From Stachybotrys elegans (Eukaryota > Ascomycota > Sordariomycetes > Hypocreales > Stachybotryaceae), in the NCBI GenBank assembly GCA_020746835.1, contig JAGPNK010000059.1, positions 1 to 15,318 of the forward strand: a stretch of DNA of 15,318 nt, written 5' to 3'. The notes under the pieces were generated by a model, which ran no database searches, was not told the origin of the DNA, and saw nothing but the letters and a program-made list of their open reading frames with translations. Shown here one piece after another: positions 1 to 8,674 of the stretch. How positions within the stretch are numbered: the first letter of the stretch is position 1; every line of letters starts with the position of its first letter. The position numbers and the translations under genes were made by a program.

Positions 1-1090
1 ATTAAGGCTTTAATTATATAAAAAATATCTTTTTTATAGCTATAGAAACTATAATTGTAAATATAGTTATAAAAAAACTAATAGTAATATAATTAATAAA
101 TAGTATTTTCTATCTATAGGGATATATTAAATATTATATTATATTTATATACTTTAAAACACTTAAATCCCTTTACTAAGTAGTATAATAAATAGCTATT
201 CTTATTATTTTAATAGTTTAATAAACTCTAAAATACCTATTATTTAAAAAAGACCCTTATAGGCTTACTAGTTCTATTTATCTTTTTTTTATTTCTTTAG
301 TTTTAAAGGAGGTTTAAATTTAAACTATTAAGCTATTATTTAAAGGGCTTAAAAGCTCTAGTCTATTATATAATATAGACTATTAGTAATACTATTTCTT
401 AAAGGCCTTTTAAAATAGATAGACTTATTTCTATAGTTTAGCAATTTCTAGCCTAAGTAAACTACTAGTATTTCTACTTTAGAAGGGTTAGTTTAATACT
501 ATCCTTAGTATTTTAATTTATATTCTCTATTAAAAATATAAAGCTACTATATATAGTATTAATAATAAAGATTTAATAATAAAAAAAAAAGAAAGAGAGA
601 GATATATAATAGAGAGATAAAGGCCTTTTTATATATATTTTTTAAACTCTATTCTAGGGCTAGGCCTTATATAATTATATATTCCTAGCCTAATATAGCT
701 ATAGTACTATTTATAGCTATAGCTATTATATATAAGCCTATATAGCCTAATGACTTTTACTAAAATTATAAAGATAATATTCTAACTTTAGTATATTACT
801 TTTATACCTTTAAGGCTAGCTTTATTAAAATATATACTAATAAATAGTATATATATATATTAAGTTAGTTTACTAACTATAGATCTCTCTAACTATATAT
901 ACTTATACTTACTATTACTATTACTACTATAGCCCCCTTATTATTCTCTAGCTCTAGCTAATAGAAAATATTAACTATAGTTTAATAATCTCTTTATTAT
1001 TTAATACTATTCTTTAGTTCTATAAATAGTAAGACTATTATTATTTATATATACTATTATTCTTTTTCTATACTAAATATACTTACTATA
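1..1090 (+). repeat. RIP-degraded repeat family, copy 1 (plus orientation)
   Basis: This is the first of five copies of one repeat. It begins inside the terminal part of the element (AAGGCTTTAATTATA near position 5, also found at 13440 and in reverse near 4180). It shares with the other copies a stretch around 360-420 (TAGTAATACTATTTCTTAAA), the block at 605-740 with TCTAGGGCTAGGC, and the block at 940-1085 ending in TACTATATTATA. Composition is extremely AT-rich, with CA/TG and CG very rare and TA abundant, as expected after RIP. No open reading frame of note survives. It faces copy 2 as one arm of a long inverted repeat. The left end lies outside the window. Confidence 0.85.
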
Positions 1091-1747
1091 TTATAAATAA
1101 GTAAATACCTTATAATATAATTAAATTTTTATTTAATAAAATTAAACTTTATATAGTAAATATTTTTAATTTTATCTTTATTATACTATTATTTTAGCTA
1201 CTATAAAATATTAGCTTTTAAATTCTTTTAATATAGTAAATAAAGAATATATTATAAACTTTATTTTTAATATTTTTAAATATCTCTTCTTTAGTATATT
1301 ATTTAAAGCTAGTAAAAAAATACTTTACTATAAATTATATTAAGTTGTAAAATAAATATTTATTCTTTATAACTTTATTTATAGTTTACTTATAATAGTA
1401 TTATAAAAAGTTTAAAACTTTAAGAAAATTTAAAACGAAATAGTATTCTTTAAAAAGTATAAATTATAAAGTCTTTTTAAAATAACTATTAGTATTTAAA
1501 TTAAAGTAAATTTACTATTTATTTAATATAAGTATAAAATAAAGGGTTTTAAGTAGATTTAAATTCTATTAAATATATTCCTTTAAAATAAAATTATAAC
1601 TATACTTAACTATAAATATATAGTATTATTAAAATTAATTTAAGTCTTTTTAAATAAACTAGCTAAATTAATAACTATTTTTAATTATATAAATAACTAA
1701 GGTATATTATCTATTTTATTATAAATAAACTATAATAATAAAATAAA
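1091..1747. other. Spacer between the inverted arms; no gene seen
   Basis: About 660 bp separate copy 1 from its inverted partner. The stretch is even more AT-rich than the arms and has frequent stops in every frame. If the parent element carried a gene it would most naturally have been here, but I cannot recognise any transposase motif after this level of C-to-T mutation. A single CG remains near 1435. Confidence 0.6.
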
Positions 1748-2817
1748 GAGTAAATATATATAGTATAGAAAAAAGAATAATAGTATATATAAATAATAGT
1801 AGTCTTACTATTTATAAAACTAAAGAATAGTATTAAATAATAAAGAGATTATTAAATAATATTTTCTATTAGCTAGAGCTAAATAATAATAAGGGGGCTA
1901 TAATAGTAATAGTAATAATAAATATAAATATATATAATTAAAGAGACTTATAGTTAGTAAACTTAATATATATATATACTATTTATTAATATATATTTTA
2001 ATAAAGCTAGCTTTAAAAATACTATTATTTAGAATTAATTATTAACTATATATAATAAAAATAGTTTAATAAAGTACTAAGAGTAATATACTAAGGTTAG
2101 GATACTATTATAATTTATATAATAACTATAGCTATAAATAGTACTATAGCTATATTAGACTAGGAATATATAATTATATAAGGCCTAGTTTTAAAATAGA
2201 GTTTAAGAAATATATATAAGAAAGCCTTTACTTTCTTTATTATCTCTCTTTTTTTCTTTTTTTATATATACTATTACTACTAGATTTAATATTTATTAAT
2301 AATATATAGATTTAACTAAAAGCTAAAATACTAGGGGTATTTTAAGTCTCTAAGAATAACTTAAAGCTATAAATAATTAAACTATTTAAATAAGTTTATT
2401 TATTCTAAGAGATCTTTAAGGAGTAGTATTACTAATAGTAATAAACTAGGGCTTTTAAACTCTTTAAATAATAGTTTAAAAGTTTAAATTTAAACTCTTT
2501 TTAAAACTAAAGGAAAAAGAAAAAAGCTAATAGACTAGCTAAGTATATAAAGGCTATAAAAATATAATAGCTCTATATCTTAAAGCCTATTTATTCTTTA
2601 TAATAATATATTCTAGTTAGAAAAGAATAAAAGGCTATTAAACTATTAGAATTATAGAGATAGCTAGTATACTACTTTAGTAAAGAAAGATAGAGAGCCT
2701 TCTTTAATTATTTTAAACTATATAAGGCCTAGATAATATTTAATATATTCTCTAGATAAAAGACCTTTTACCTTATTAACTATACTACTATTAGTCTATT
2801 TATAACTATATTTATAT
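1748..2817 (-). repeat. RIP-degraded repeat family, copy 2 (minus orientation)
   Basis: Read on the minus strand this aligns along its length with copies 1 and 3. The 1757-1870 stretch is the complement of 960-1080 and 4020-4130. The 2130-2230 stretch is the complement of 605-720 and 3600-3710. The 2350-2810 stretch is the complement of about 3000-3500. It carries an internal segment of about 60 bp (around 2015-2075) shared with copy 3 near 3781-3850 but absent from copies 1 and 4. It stops abruptly at 2817, exactly where the next element begins. Confidence 0.85.
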
Positions 2818-4344
2818 CCCCCCTAAGTATAGAGTAAAGGCTACTTAAAGGGGAATAGTAAATATTCCCTTCTAACTATACTAAGGTTAAATAGGTCATG
2901 CAAATGCCCAATTGCCCATTATGTAGACTACATTAAGACTTTAACTATATAGGAAATATCCCTCTAGTAGCTATAGGGGCTATAGTTATAAATATAGTTA
3001 CAAATAGACTAATAGTAATATAGTTAATAAGACAAAATAGAGTCTTTTGTCCAGAGGTTAAGGACATATTAAACATTATCTAGGCCTTTCTAAAACAATT
3101 AGTATTGCCCTTTACCTCCCTCTACTAAAGCGGTATACTGGGAATAAGCCATCCCTGCAATTCTAATAGTTTAGTACCTATAAAGCCTTCTATCCTTCCC
3201 TAGCCAGAATATATCAGTTAATTATAAAGAATAGATAGGCTTTAAGATATAGATTAAACTATTACATTCTTATAGCCTTTATATACTTAGCTAGTCTATT
3301 AGTCTTTTTTTTCTCTCTTTAGTTATAAGGGAAATTTAGATTTAGACTTTTAAACTATTATTTAAAGGGCTTAAAAGCTCTAGTTTATTACTATTAGTAA
3401 TACTATTTTTAAAGGCCTTTTAAAATAAATAGACTTACTTAAATAGCTTAATTATTTATAGCCTTAAATTATTCTTAGAGGCTTAAAATACTCTTAGTAT
3501 TTTAGCTTCTAGTTAAATCTATATATATAGCATTAATAAATATTAAATCTAGTATATATATATAGAAAGAAAAGAAAGAAAGAGATAATAGAAAGGGTAA
3601 AGGCCTTTTTATATATATTTCTTAAACTCTATTCTAGGGCTAGGCTTTATATAATTATATATTTCTAGCCTAATATAGCTATAGTACCATTTATAGCTAT
3701 AGCTATTATATACCTATATAGTCTAATAACTTCCGCTAGAATCACAGTATATAAAATAGTATCCCGACCTTAGTATATTACTCTTAGCATTTTATTAAAC
3801 TATTCTTATTATATGTAGCTAATAATTAATTCTAAATAATAGTACCTTTAGCTAGCCTTATTAAAATATATATAAGGGCTAGATAAATAGGCTAATAAAC
3901 AGTATATATATATATTAAGTCTACTAACTATAGGTCCCCCTAACTATATATACTTTTACTACTACTATTACTATTATAGCTCCCTTATTATTCTCTAGCT
4001 TTAGTTAATAGAAAATATTATTTAATAATTCCTTTATTATTTAATACTATTCTTTAGTTCTATAGGTAGTAAAACTACTATTATTTATATATACTATTAT
4101 TCTTTTTTCTATACTAAATATATTTACTATATTATAACTATATTTATAATTATAGTTTCTATAGCTATTAGAGAGATATTTTCTATATAATTAAAGCCTT
4201 AATATAGTCCTTAAAATATAGATAATTAAGTATATTATATAATAAGCAATTAGGCATTTATATAATCTATTTAACTTTAGTATAGCTAAAAGGGAATACT
4301 TACTATTCCCTTTTAAATAGTCTTTACTTTATACTTATAAAGGG
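2818..4344 (+). mobile_element. Putative transposable element, copy 3, with long inverted ends
   Basis: This is the best-delimited copy, about 1.5 kb. Its left end begins CCCCCCTAAGTATAGAG at 2818, and the same start recurs at 13292 (CCCCCTAAGTATAAAG). The first roughly 170 bp (2818-2990) reappear inverted at about 4138-4344; for example AATAGTAAATATTCCC near 2860 matches the complement of GGGAATACTTACTATTCCC near 4292. The core (about 2988-4137) is the body shared with the other copies. It is somewhat less mutated than copies 1 and 2, with CA, TG and CG dinucleotides surviving around 2890-3200. No coding capacity is visible. Non-autonomous DNA element is my best reading; a solo LTR fits less well because the ends are inverted. 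Confidence 0.7.
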
Positions 4345-4506
4345 ATTAAACTATAGTATATAATTAATATTATTTATTAACTAAAGCTAGAGAATAATAA
4401 AAACAAATAAAAATAAAGAAAGAAAAAATAGATTTATTTATTATTTAAAGAGTATAATACTTTAATTAGGCTTTATATAAATAGACTATTTCTTACCTTA
4501 AGTCTA

Positions 4507-4572
4507 TCCTACTATCTACTACTTACCCTACTACTTACTACTTACTCTACTATTTACTCTATTACTTACCCT
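4507..4572 (+). repeat. Degenerate CTACTTAC-type tandem repeat
   Basis: Imperfect tandem units of about 8-11 bp (variants of CTACTTAC, CTACTATTTACT and CTATTACTTACC) lie in the last AT-rich stretch before composition changes near 4600. The rest of 4345-4622 is RIP-like DNA without a recognisable element. Confidence 0.6.
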
Positions 4573-4622
4573 TAGGGCAGTACTATATAGTAAGCTCTAG
4601 ATATAGATTCTATGCATTCTAT

Positions 4623-4745
4623 TGCCAGCAGCTATCACAAGGCCAAGAAGCCCAAGCCAACGTTGCTGCCTGTAATAATGCCGACCTGGTTGTCGAGTCG
4701 AGTACCAACGGGTATACGTTTTGGCCGTGTCAATTGTCTGCGTAG
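4623..4745 (+). pseudogene. Coding-like remnant, C-terminal end of an unidentified protein
   Basis: A frame of 40 codons ending in TAG has an amino-acid make-up that looks like real protein: Q/A/N-rich, then ADLVVESSTNGYTFWPC, with two cysteines spaced by about 23 residues. It begins exactly where the sequence changes from RIP-type AT-rich DNA to normal composition. This suggests the 3' end of a gene whose 5' part was lost or mutated beyond recognition. I do not recognise the family. An overlapping frame that starts at ATG 4612 reads less like protein and is probably a shadow. Confidence 0.35.
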
Positions 4746-5345
4746 GAAGCCGAGGGGAGTACTTTCGAAAAAGGCATTGCTCTCAAGCTGCGCTGACATA
4801 GCGAATGGCGGATACTAGCCTTGGGTGTTTGGCAAAGGGGCGCAGTGGTGTATAGCTTCCATTATCACACCAAACAATCCTGGTGCCTCGTGCCACCCAC
4901 CTTCTGAGCAGACCAGACTAGGAGATGATTCACCTGCAACTTATCCACTTCAACATAGCCATCTTGGTTGGGTCATTGTGAGCCATCTGCAGTAGGTCAC
5001 GGTGCTTACCCTATGTTAGGAAATTCTGTCAGCCATGGCGTTCTACCCGTATTAGGAAAATCTGTCAGCTCTCTCGTGCGGGCCATTCTTGGACCGTGCT
5101 TACCTGCAGAATGATTACAGCAGGGAGGGGGTGGCACCAACTGCAGAGTCCAAATAGCCCAGGTTTGCATTATACCTGATGCAGAGATGTGGTTAGCCAT
5201 ACCGACGTCGTGCCATTGGGGGCCTATCACATGCAGATCATAAGGGCACGAATTGTAGAGTCCAATCGTCCATGTCATTCCCGTGGTTGCAACTAACCGG
5301 CAATGAAGGGACGTCCACTGTTGTGGAAACCCTGTTGGCGTGGTG
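4746..5345. other. Intergenic stretch, no gene supported
   Basis: Normal-composition DNA between the remnant at 4623-4745 and the SDR promoter. A 90-codon minus-strand frame (5006-5278) is open but contains a short direct repeat and reads as low-complexity, so I do not call it a gene. Nothing else is recognisable apart from the repeat at 5016-5069. Confidence 0.5.
5016..5069 (+). repeat. Two-copy 18-bp direct repeat
   Basis: TTAGGAAATTCTGTCAGC (5016-5033) and TTAGGAAAATCTGTCAGC (5052-5069) differ at one base and are offset by 36 bp. A second shared word, GTGCTTACC, lies beside them near 5002 and 5097. Together they may mark an old local duplication or a pair of protein-binding sites upstream of the SDR gene. 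Confidence 0.7.
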
Positions 5346-5373
5346 GCTAGGGTAGCTGCTTTAAAACCCTAGC
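5346..5373 (+). promoter_or_regulatory. Core-promoter inverted repeat with TATA-like element, SDR gene
   Basis: GCTAGGGT (5346-5353) is matched by its exact complement ACCCTAGC (5366-5373) across a 12-bp loop. The loop and second arm together contain TTTAAAA (5361-5366 region), a plausible TATA-like element about 90 bp before the SDR start codon. A pyrimidine-rich tract (TTTCCCCTC near 5409) and a CACACAAT stretch follow before the ATG, as is common in fungal promoters. Regulatory function is inferred from position only. Confidence 0.4.
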
Positions 5374-5457
5374 ATTGTCCGTTATACCCTTGGCTGGGTT
5401 CTCCATCGTTTCCCCTCGGCTTGAACTTGCACACAATCTCGCTTACTTGCTAACAAC

Positions 5458-6493
5458 ATGCCTTCCTACCTCATTACCGGAGTCTCCAGGGGCCTTGGCG
5501 TAATATCCACTATATTCCGACCTGCAACTGTCATTACTGACCCTGTACTTGTTGTAGTTTGAGTTCCTTCGTCAGCTGTCTGCCAACGCAGATAACATCA
5601 TCATTGGAATTGTTCGCGACAAGGCAACTACAGATAAAAAGATTGCCGATGAGCTATCTTCCCCCTCCAATGTCACTATTCTACAAGCTGATGTTGGCAA
5701 CTACGAGGCCTTGAAGGTCTGGGCTGCCAAATTGCCTTACCGGTACTAGCTAACCTCCATTTCAAGGCCACCGTTTCGACAGTTGCTGAAGTTACTGGAG
5801 GGAGCCTCGACTACCTCATAGCCAATGCAGCCTATGTTCCCGACTGGGATTCTTACGACCCGATTGGAGTCTTGTAGGCTGCTATCAACATCCCAAACTC
5901 ATGGCCAGCGGATTGACAACCAACTCACAGAGCCCAGAAGCCGCAAGAGCTAGAGGAAGAGATTCTGAAGCTCACCAAGATCAATGTTGTATCTGTCATC
6001 CACCTCATCAGCCTATATATGCCCCTGATCCTCAAGGGAACTGCCAAGAAGGTAATTGGCATTACATCTGGCCATGCCGACGCAGAGGCTGTCAGACAAT
6101 TTGACTTGGGTGTCAGCGCAGGCTATGCCATCAGCAAGGCAAGCTTGAATATGGTCATGGCAAAGTTTAGTGCTCAATACAGGGAGCAAGGTGTTCTTTT
6201 CCTCGCTTTGAGCCCTGGAGTCGTCGAGGTTGGCCACCACAAGGACGGTAAGATCTTGCACACATAATTCTGAGATGTTGCTAATACGATCGTGCGGCTC
6301 AGCCAACCAACAGCAGCAGGCAGCGCTGTGGGACCTTGCCAAGAAGTTTATGGCCTTTGCCCCTGACTTTAGAGGCCCTTCAACCCCTGATGTTGCGTGT
6401 AAGGCGGTGGTCAATGTCTGGGAGAGCTGCAGCATTGAGAAAGGCAATGGAGGAGCCTTCCTATCTCATCATGGCGACAAGAACTGGCTTTAG
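5458..6493 (+). CDS. Short-chain dehydrogenase/reductase (SDR), five exons, 271 aa
   Basis: Predicted NAD(P)-dependent oxidoreductase of the classical SDR superfamily, probably cytosolic; the substrate is unknown. My exon model is 5458-5499, 5558-5716, 5767-5873, 5931-6247 and 6303-6493, which joins into one frame ending in TAG. The glycine-rich Rossmann loop TGVSRGLG (residues 7-14) is followed directly by intron 1. LIANAAY (around residue 87) replaces the usual NNAG. ITSG (S149) and YAISK (Y168, K172) give the catalytic Ser-Tyr-Lys, and SPGVVEVGH follows. It ends GDKNWL, and its length fits the family. In-frame stops at 5743-5748 and 5875-5877 fall inside introns 2 and 3. Intron 2 has a weak donor, GTCTGG; introns 3 and 4 have GTAGGC and GTAAGA donors with TTGAC and GCTAATAC branch sites. 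The ATG is preceded by AACAAC, a favourable fungal context. All key residues are present, so it is probably functional. Confidence 0.92.
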
Positions 6494-6842
6494 GGCCTAG
6501 GGTGGGCTTACCAAGGAAGTAGACAATAACAACAAGACTGTAGTTGTCCGCTCATCTCCCTTAGCGTCATTGCTTCTATAAGAGCCAGTAGTATCTGCTG
6601 TTGATATATCCTTGAATAGTAGATCATCCTTTTAGACGCGGACAAGAAATATAATCTAGAACAAAAAGAAACTAAGAAGTGATGAAGAGTTGTTCAAGTC
6701 ACGACTAGGGACACCTGTGCCGTCTAATGGTGGGCAATAATGGCTCAATGAGTTGGACATCACAAGTTGTCCTTAAAGCAAGCAAGTGATAGATGTGCAT
6801 GTATGTATGATCATACACAAGCGTCTGTAATGTTGAGATCTA
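6494..6842. other. Intergenic region downstream of the SDR gene
   Basis: This stretch holds the presumed 3' UTR of the SDR gene (A-rich CAATAACAACAAG near 6524 and AGAAATATAATC near 6645). No gene is supported. A perfect 14-bp palindrome, TGTATGATCATACA (6804-6817), lies near its end, and the related word GCATGTATGAT recurs at 6847-6857. Confidence 0.5.
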
Positions 6843-6995
6843 TCAAGCATGTATGATACGGTTGAAAACCCCGAAACGGTTTTCTGGATCATATTGGTAC
6901 TTTAGTCGACGCAACTTCTCAAGCCGCCAGGCTTCATGGCCATAAATCCATTCAATAGGTTCCGTTCCTATCCCATAATTGACATAGGTGACAAA
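6843..6995 (-). pseudogene. Orphan C-terminus of a BBE-type FAD-linked oxidoreductase
   Basis: Read on the minus strand, about 50 codons ending in TGA (6845-6843) match the BBE (berberine/berberine-like) C-terminal domain of fungal FAD-dependent oxidases. They include VTYVNYG, then EAWRLEKLRRLK, then YDPENRFGVFN. This domain normally closes a protein of roughly 450-570 residues with an FAD_binding_4 domain. Upstream of VTYVNYG the frame hits a stop (TGA) and family similarity ends near 6997, so no flavin-binding part is present. It is a gene relic with no start codon and cannot be functional. It lies tail-to-tail with the SDR gene, and its broken end sits about 50 bp from the broken 5' end of the next gene. 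Confidence 0.75.
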
Positions 6996-7048
6996 ACATC
7001 AGTTCCAAAATCTCGTCCCCCAGCTACCCAAATACCAAGCCTTTTATT

Positions 7049-7952
7049 ATGGGCAACAATGTCTGCTACACTATGATGATGCTGATCAAAGCAAGTATTC
7101 TACTTGAATGGGTGCGCATGTTCTGCCCTACCAAGAGCGGCCTTCTCTGGTGGGGATGCATGATCTTGCTCGCCTTCGATCTCCCCTTCCATCCGTCCGC
7201 CATCATCGCCTTCAACCTACAGTGCAATCCTCATGCCAAGATGTGGAATCGCCTTCTGCCGGGTACTTGTGTCAGTGATGCAAGGTAAGTGCACAATAGG
7301 GTTCATGTCGACACTAGGCTGAGTGCTGATCCATCACCTGCGCAGTGCTCGATCTCTTGACATCATTTCGTCCGTTTCAAGCGTCTTCATAGATCTTACG
7401 ATTCTCGTTCTGCCTCAAAAGGTTATATGGGGCCTGAAGCTCAACTTCCGGAAGAAATTGGGAGTTGCAAGCATGTTTGCAGTTGGTGTGCTGTATGTTA
7501 TATTATTTGAATCCTTTGTCTAGGTCGCATGCTAACTAACACCTTGTAGGGGTATTACATCCGCAACCTTCCGACTCGAGACGACCATCAGATATCTTAG
7601 CACCCACGATGTAACGTACATTTTCAGCGAAGTTGTGTTATGGGCGCTTGAGGAAGCCTCATCAGGCCTCGTAGTCCTCGGAATGCCAGTCCTTCCGAAG
7701 CTTTTCAGTGACATGGGATTTAAAAATATTCTCATCACATTCCGAACCCGATTCAACACTTCGTCATCGAGAAACGCCAACCGTCTCACACCTAAAGGCC
7801 TCCTCGGAACATGGCGTGGGAGGCAGACAACGAAATCCGGACCAGGACATTACAACGAGATTAACGAAGTGCCCCTTAAGTCATTTTCAACCACCGGAGA
7901 AGATGTAACAGCAACTGTAACTAACATCAAGGTTGAGGATTCAAGGCATTAG
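7049..7952 (+). CDS. Fungal rhodopsin-like domain integral membrane protein, N-terminally truncated, 261 aa
   Basis: This resembles the fungal seven-helix integral membrane family often annotated as rhodopsin domain-containing; its function is unknown. It lacks the retinal-lysine logic of true rhodopsins. Exons 7049-7284, 7346-7492 and 7550-7952 join in frame. Introns start GTAAGT and GTATGT, and the second has a GCTAACTAAC branch site. Visible helices lie at about residues 5-25 (ASILLEWVRMF), 31-58, 84-109 (IDLTILVLPQKVIWGL), 116-136 and 150-180, followed by a soluble C-terminal tail. The usual conserved cysteines (QCNP, GTC) are present. Family members usually have about 350-400 residues with two further helices before GNNVCY. 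Here upstream DNA stays open for about 18 codons without an ATG, then hits TGA (6989-6991) and abuts the BBE relic. The gene may therefore be a 5'-truncated copy, although every downstream splice site is intact. Confidence 0.68.
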
Positions 7953-8260
7953 GCTTCTCTATTATACTACTTTGACTAGTTATGTACTTTTCTTCGCGTT
8001 TGTTGAGAGCTCCTTGGCCTTCTGTTATAGTTGTTACTTTATCTACCTTGCCTTATTCCGCTACAAACTGTGACTCGTCAATTATATCATGATAATGATC
8101 TTGCCTATGAGATTCTTCGGTGTACGCAATAACTTGACTGCTCTGTTGCGATCAAAACTTTCTAAGCGGTCATGTCAAGTCCATATAGCCGCTGAGCATT
8201 TTATTGTTTTGCTCGCGTATGGAATCTCGGAACTTGCTCATACATCCCGATCAGCAATTT
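7953..8260. other. Intergenic region, no gene supported
   Basis: This is the 3' flank of the membrane-protein gene and the distal upstream region of the dioxygenase gene. A 77-codon open frame (8089-8322) crosses the palindrome array downstream, shows no recognisable domain and reads as chance. No RNA gene is visible. Confidence 0.5.
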
Positions 8261-8569
8261 CGACCTCGGCCGAGGTCGGGGGCCCAATGCGGAGATCTCG
8301 GCCGATGCCCGAAGATCCCTAGATTGTGATGTACAGAACACAGTACGCAGATGAGGGACTATCATATTGTCAAATAGTGGCCTCAGGCCACAACACCATA
8401 GCTAGTCATCGCGATGCGCGAATTAGCTAGGCCACACACAACAAGATGACCTTTGGTATGCACCCATATCTGACACATATTATCCATCAGTGATTTGTCA
8501 TTGGCCCGATATCGTATCTCGGCCGAGCTCATCTCTTATCTGGCTGGACTAGCTCGGCCGTCGGCCGAG
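8261..8569 (+). promoter_or_regulatory. Array of TCGGCCGA palindromes upstream of the dioxygenase gene
   Basis: Five cores with abutting CGG and CCG half-sites occur within 310 bp and end about 105 bp before the dioxygenase ATG. The first is a perfect 18-bp palindrome, CGACCTCGGCCGAGGTCG (8261-8278). Next are ATCTCGGCCGAT (8295-8306) and CTCGGCCGAG (8518-8527). The last is a fused pair, CTCGGCCGTCGGCCGAG (8553-8569), itself a 17-bp palindrome. Zn(II)2Cys6 binuclear-cluster regulators of fungi bind inverted or everted CGG triplets, so the array may be an operator for a pathway regulator. The 8515-8572 portion also forms an imperfect inverted repeat (TATCTCGGCCGAG against CTCGGCCGAGATA). A small inverted-repeat element is the alternative. 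Between the sites (8307-8514) I see only a 15-bp palindrome, GTGGCCTCAGGCCAC (8377-8391). Confidence 0.5.
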
Positions 8570-8674
8570 ATAACGTCAACTGGTCGCTGTATGAATACGA
8601 CTGCATCGATTCCGCACTTGGTGGGAAAGGACCATCAACCGAATCAACAGTGTACTAAGAGACATACTGGCAAT

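Noticed and set aside
1..1090. Interpretation of the repeat as an LTR retrotransposon end
   Set aside because: The copies are arranged as inverted, not direct, pairs, and no polypurine tract, primer site or pol remnant is visible between them.
5006..5278. 90-codon minus-strand open frame
   Set aside because: It includes the 18-bp direct repeat, has Pro/Trp-rich low-complexity content, no recognisable domain and no homologous look; treated as chance.
5346..5373. CTAGGG/CCCTAG words as telomere-type repeats
   Set aside because: Only single copies occur, facing each other; true telomeric DNA would show tandem TTAGGG units.
5875..5877. In-frame TAG in the SDR that would make it a pseudogene
   Set aside because: A GTAGGC donor at 5874 and CACAG acceptor at 5930 remove it and join the exons in frame at the expected family position.
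6013..6447. Long minus-strand frame of 144 codons opposite the SDR
   Set aside because: It is a shadow of the SDR coding exons and runs through an intron of that gene; the plus strand carries all the conserved motifs.
8089..8322. 77-codon plus-strand open frame
   Set aside because: Its last third is translated from the TCGGCCGA palindromes and it shows no family motif; probably chance.
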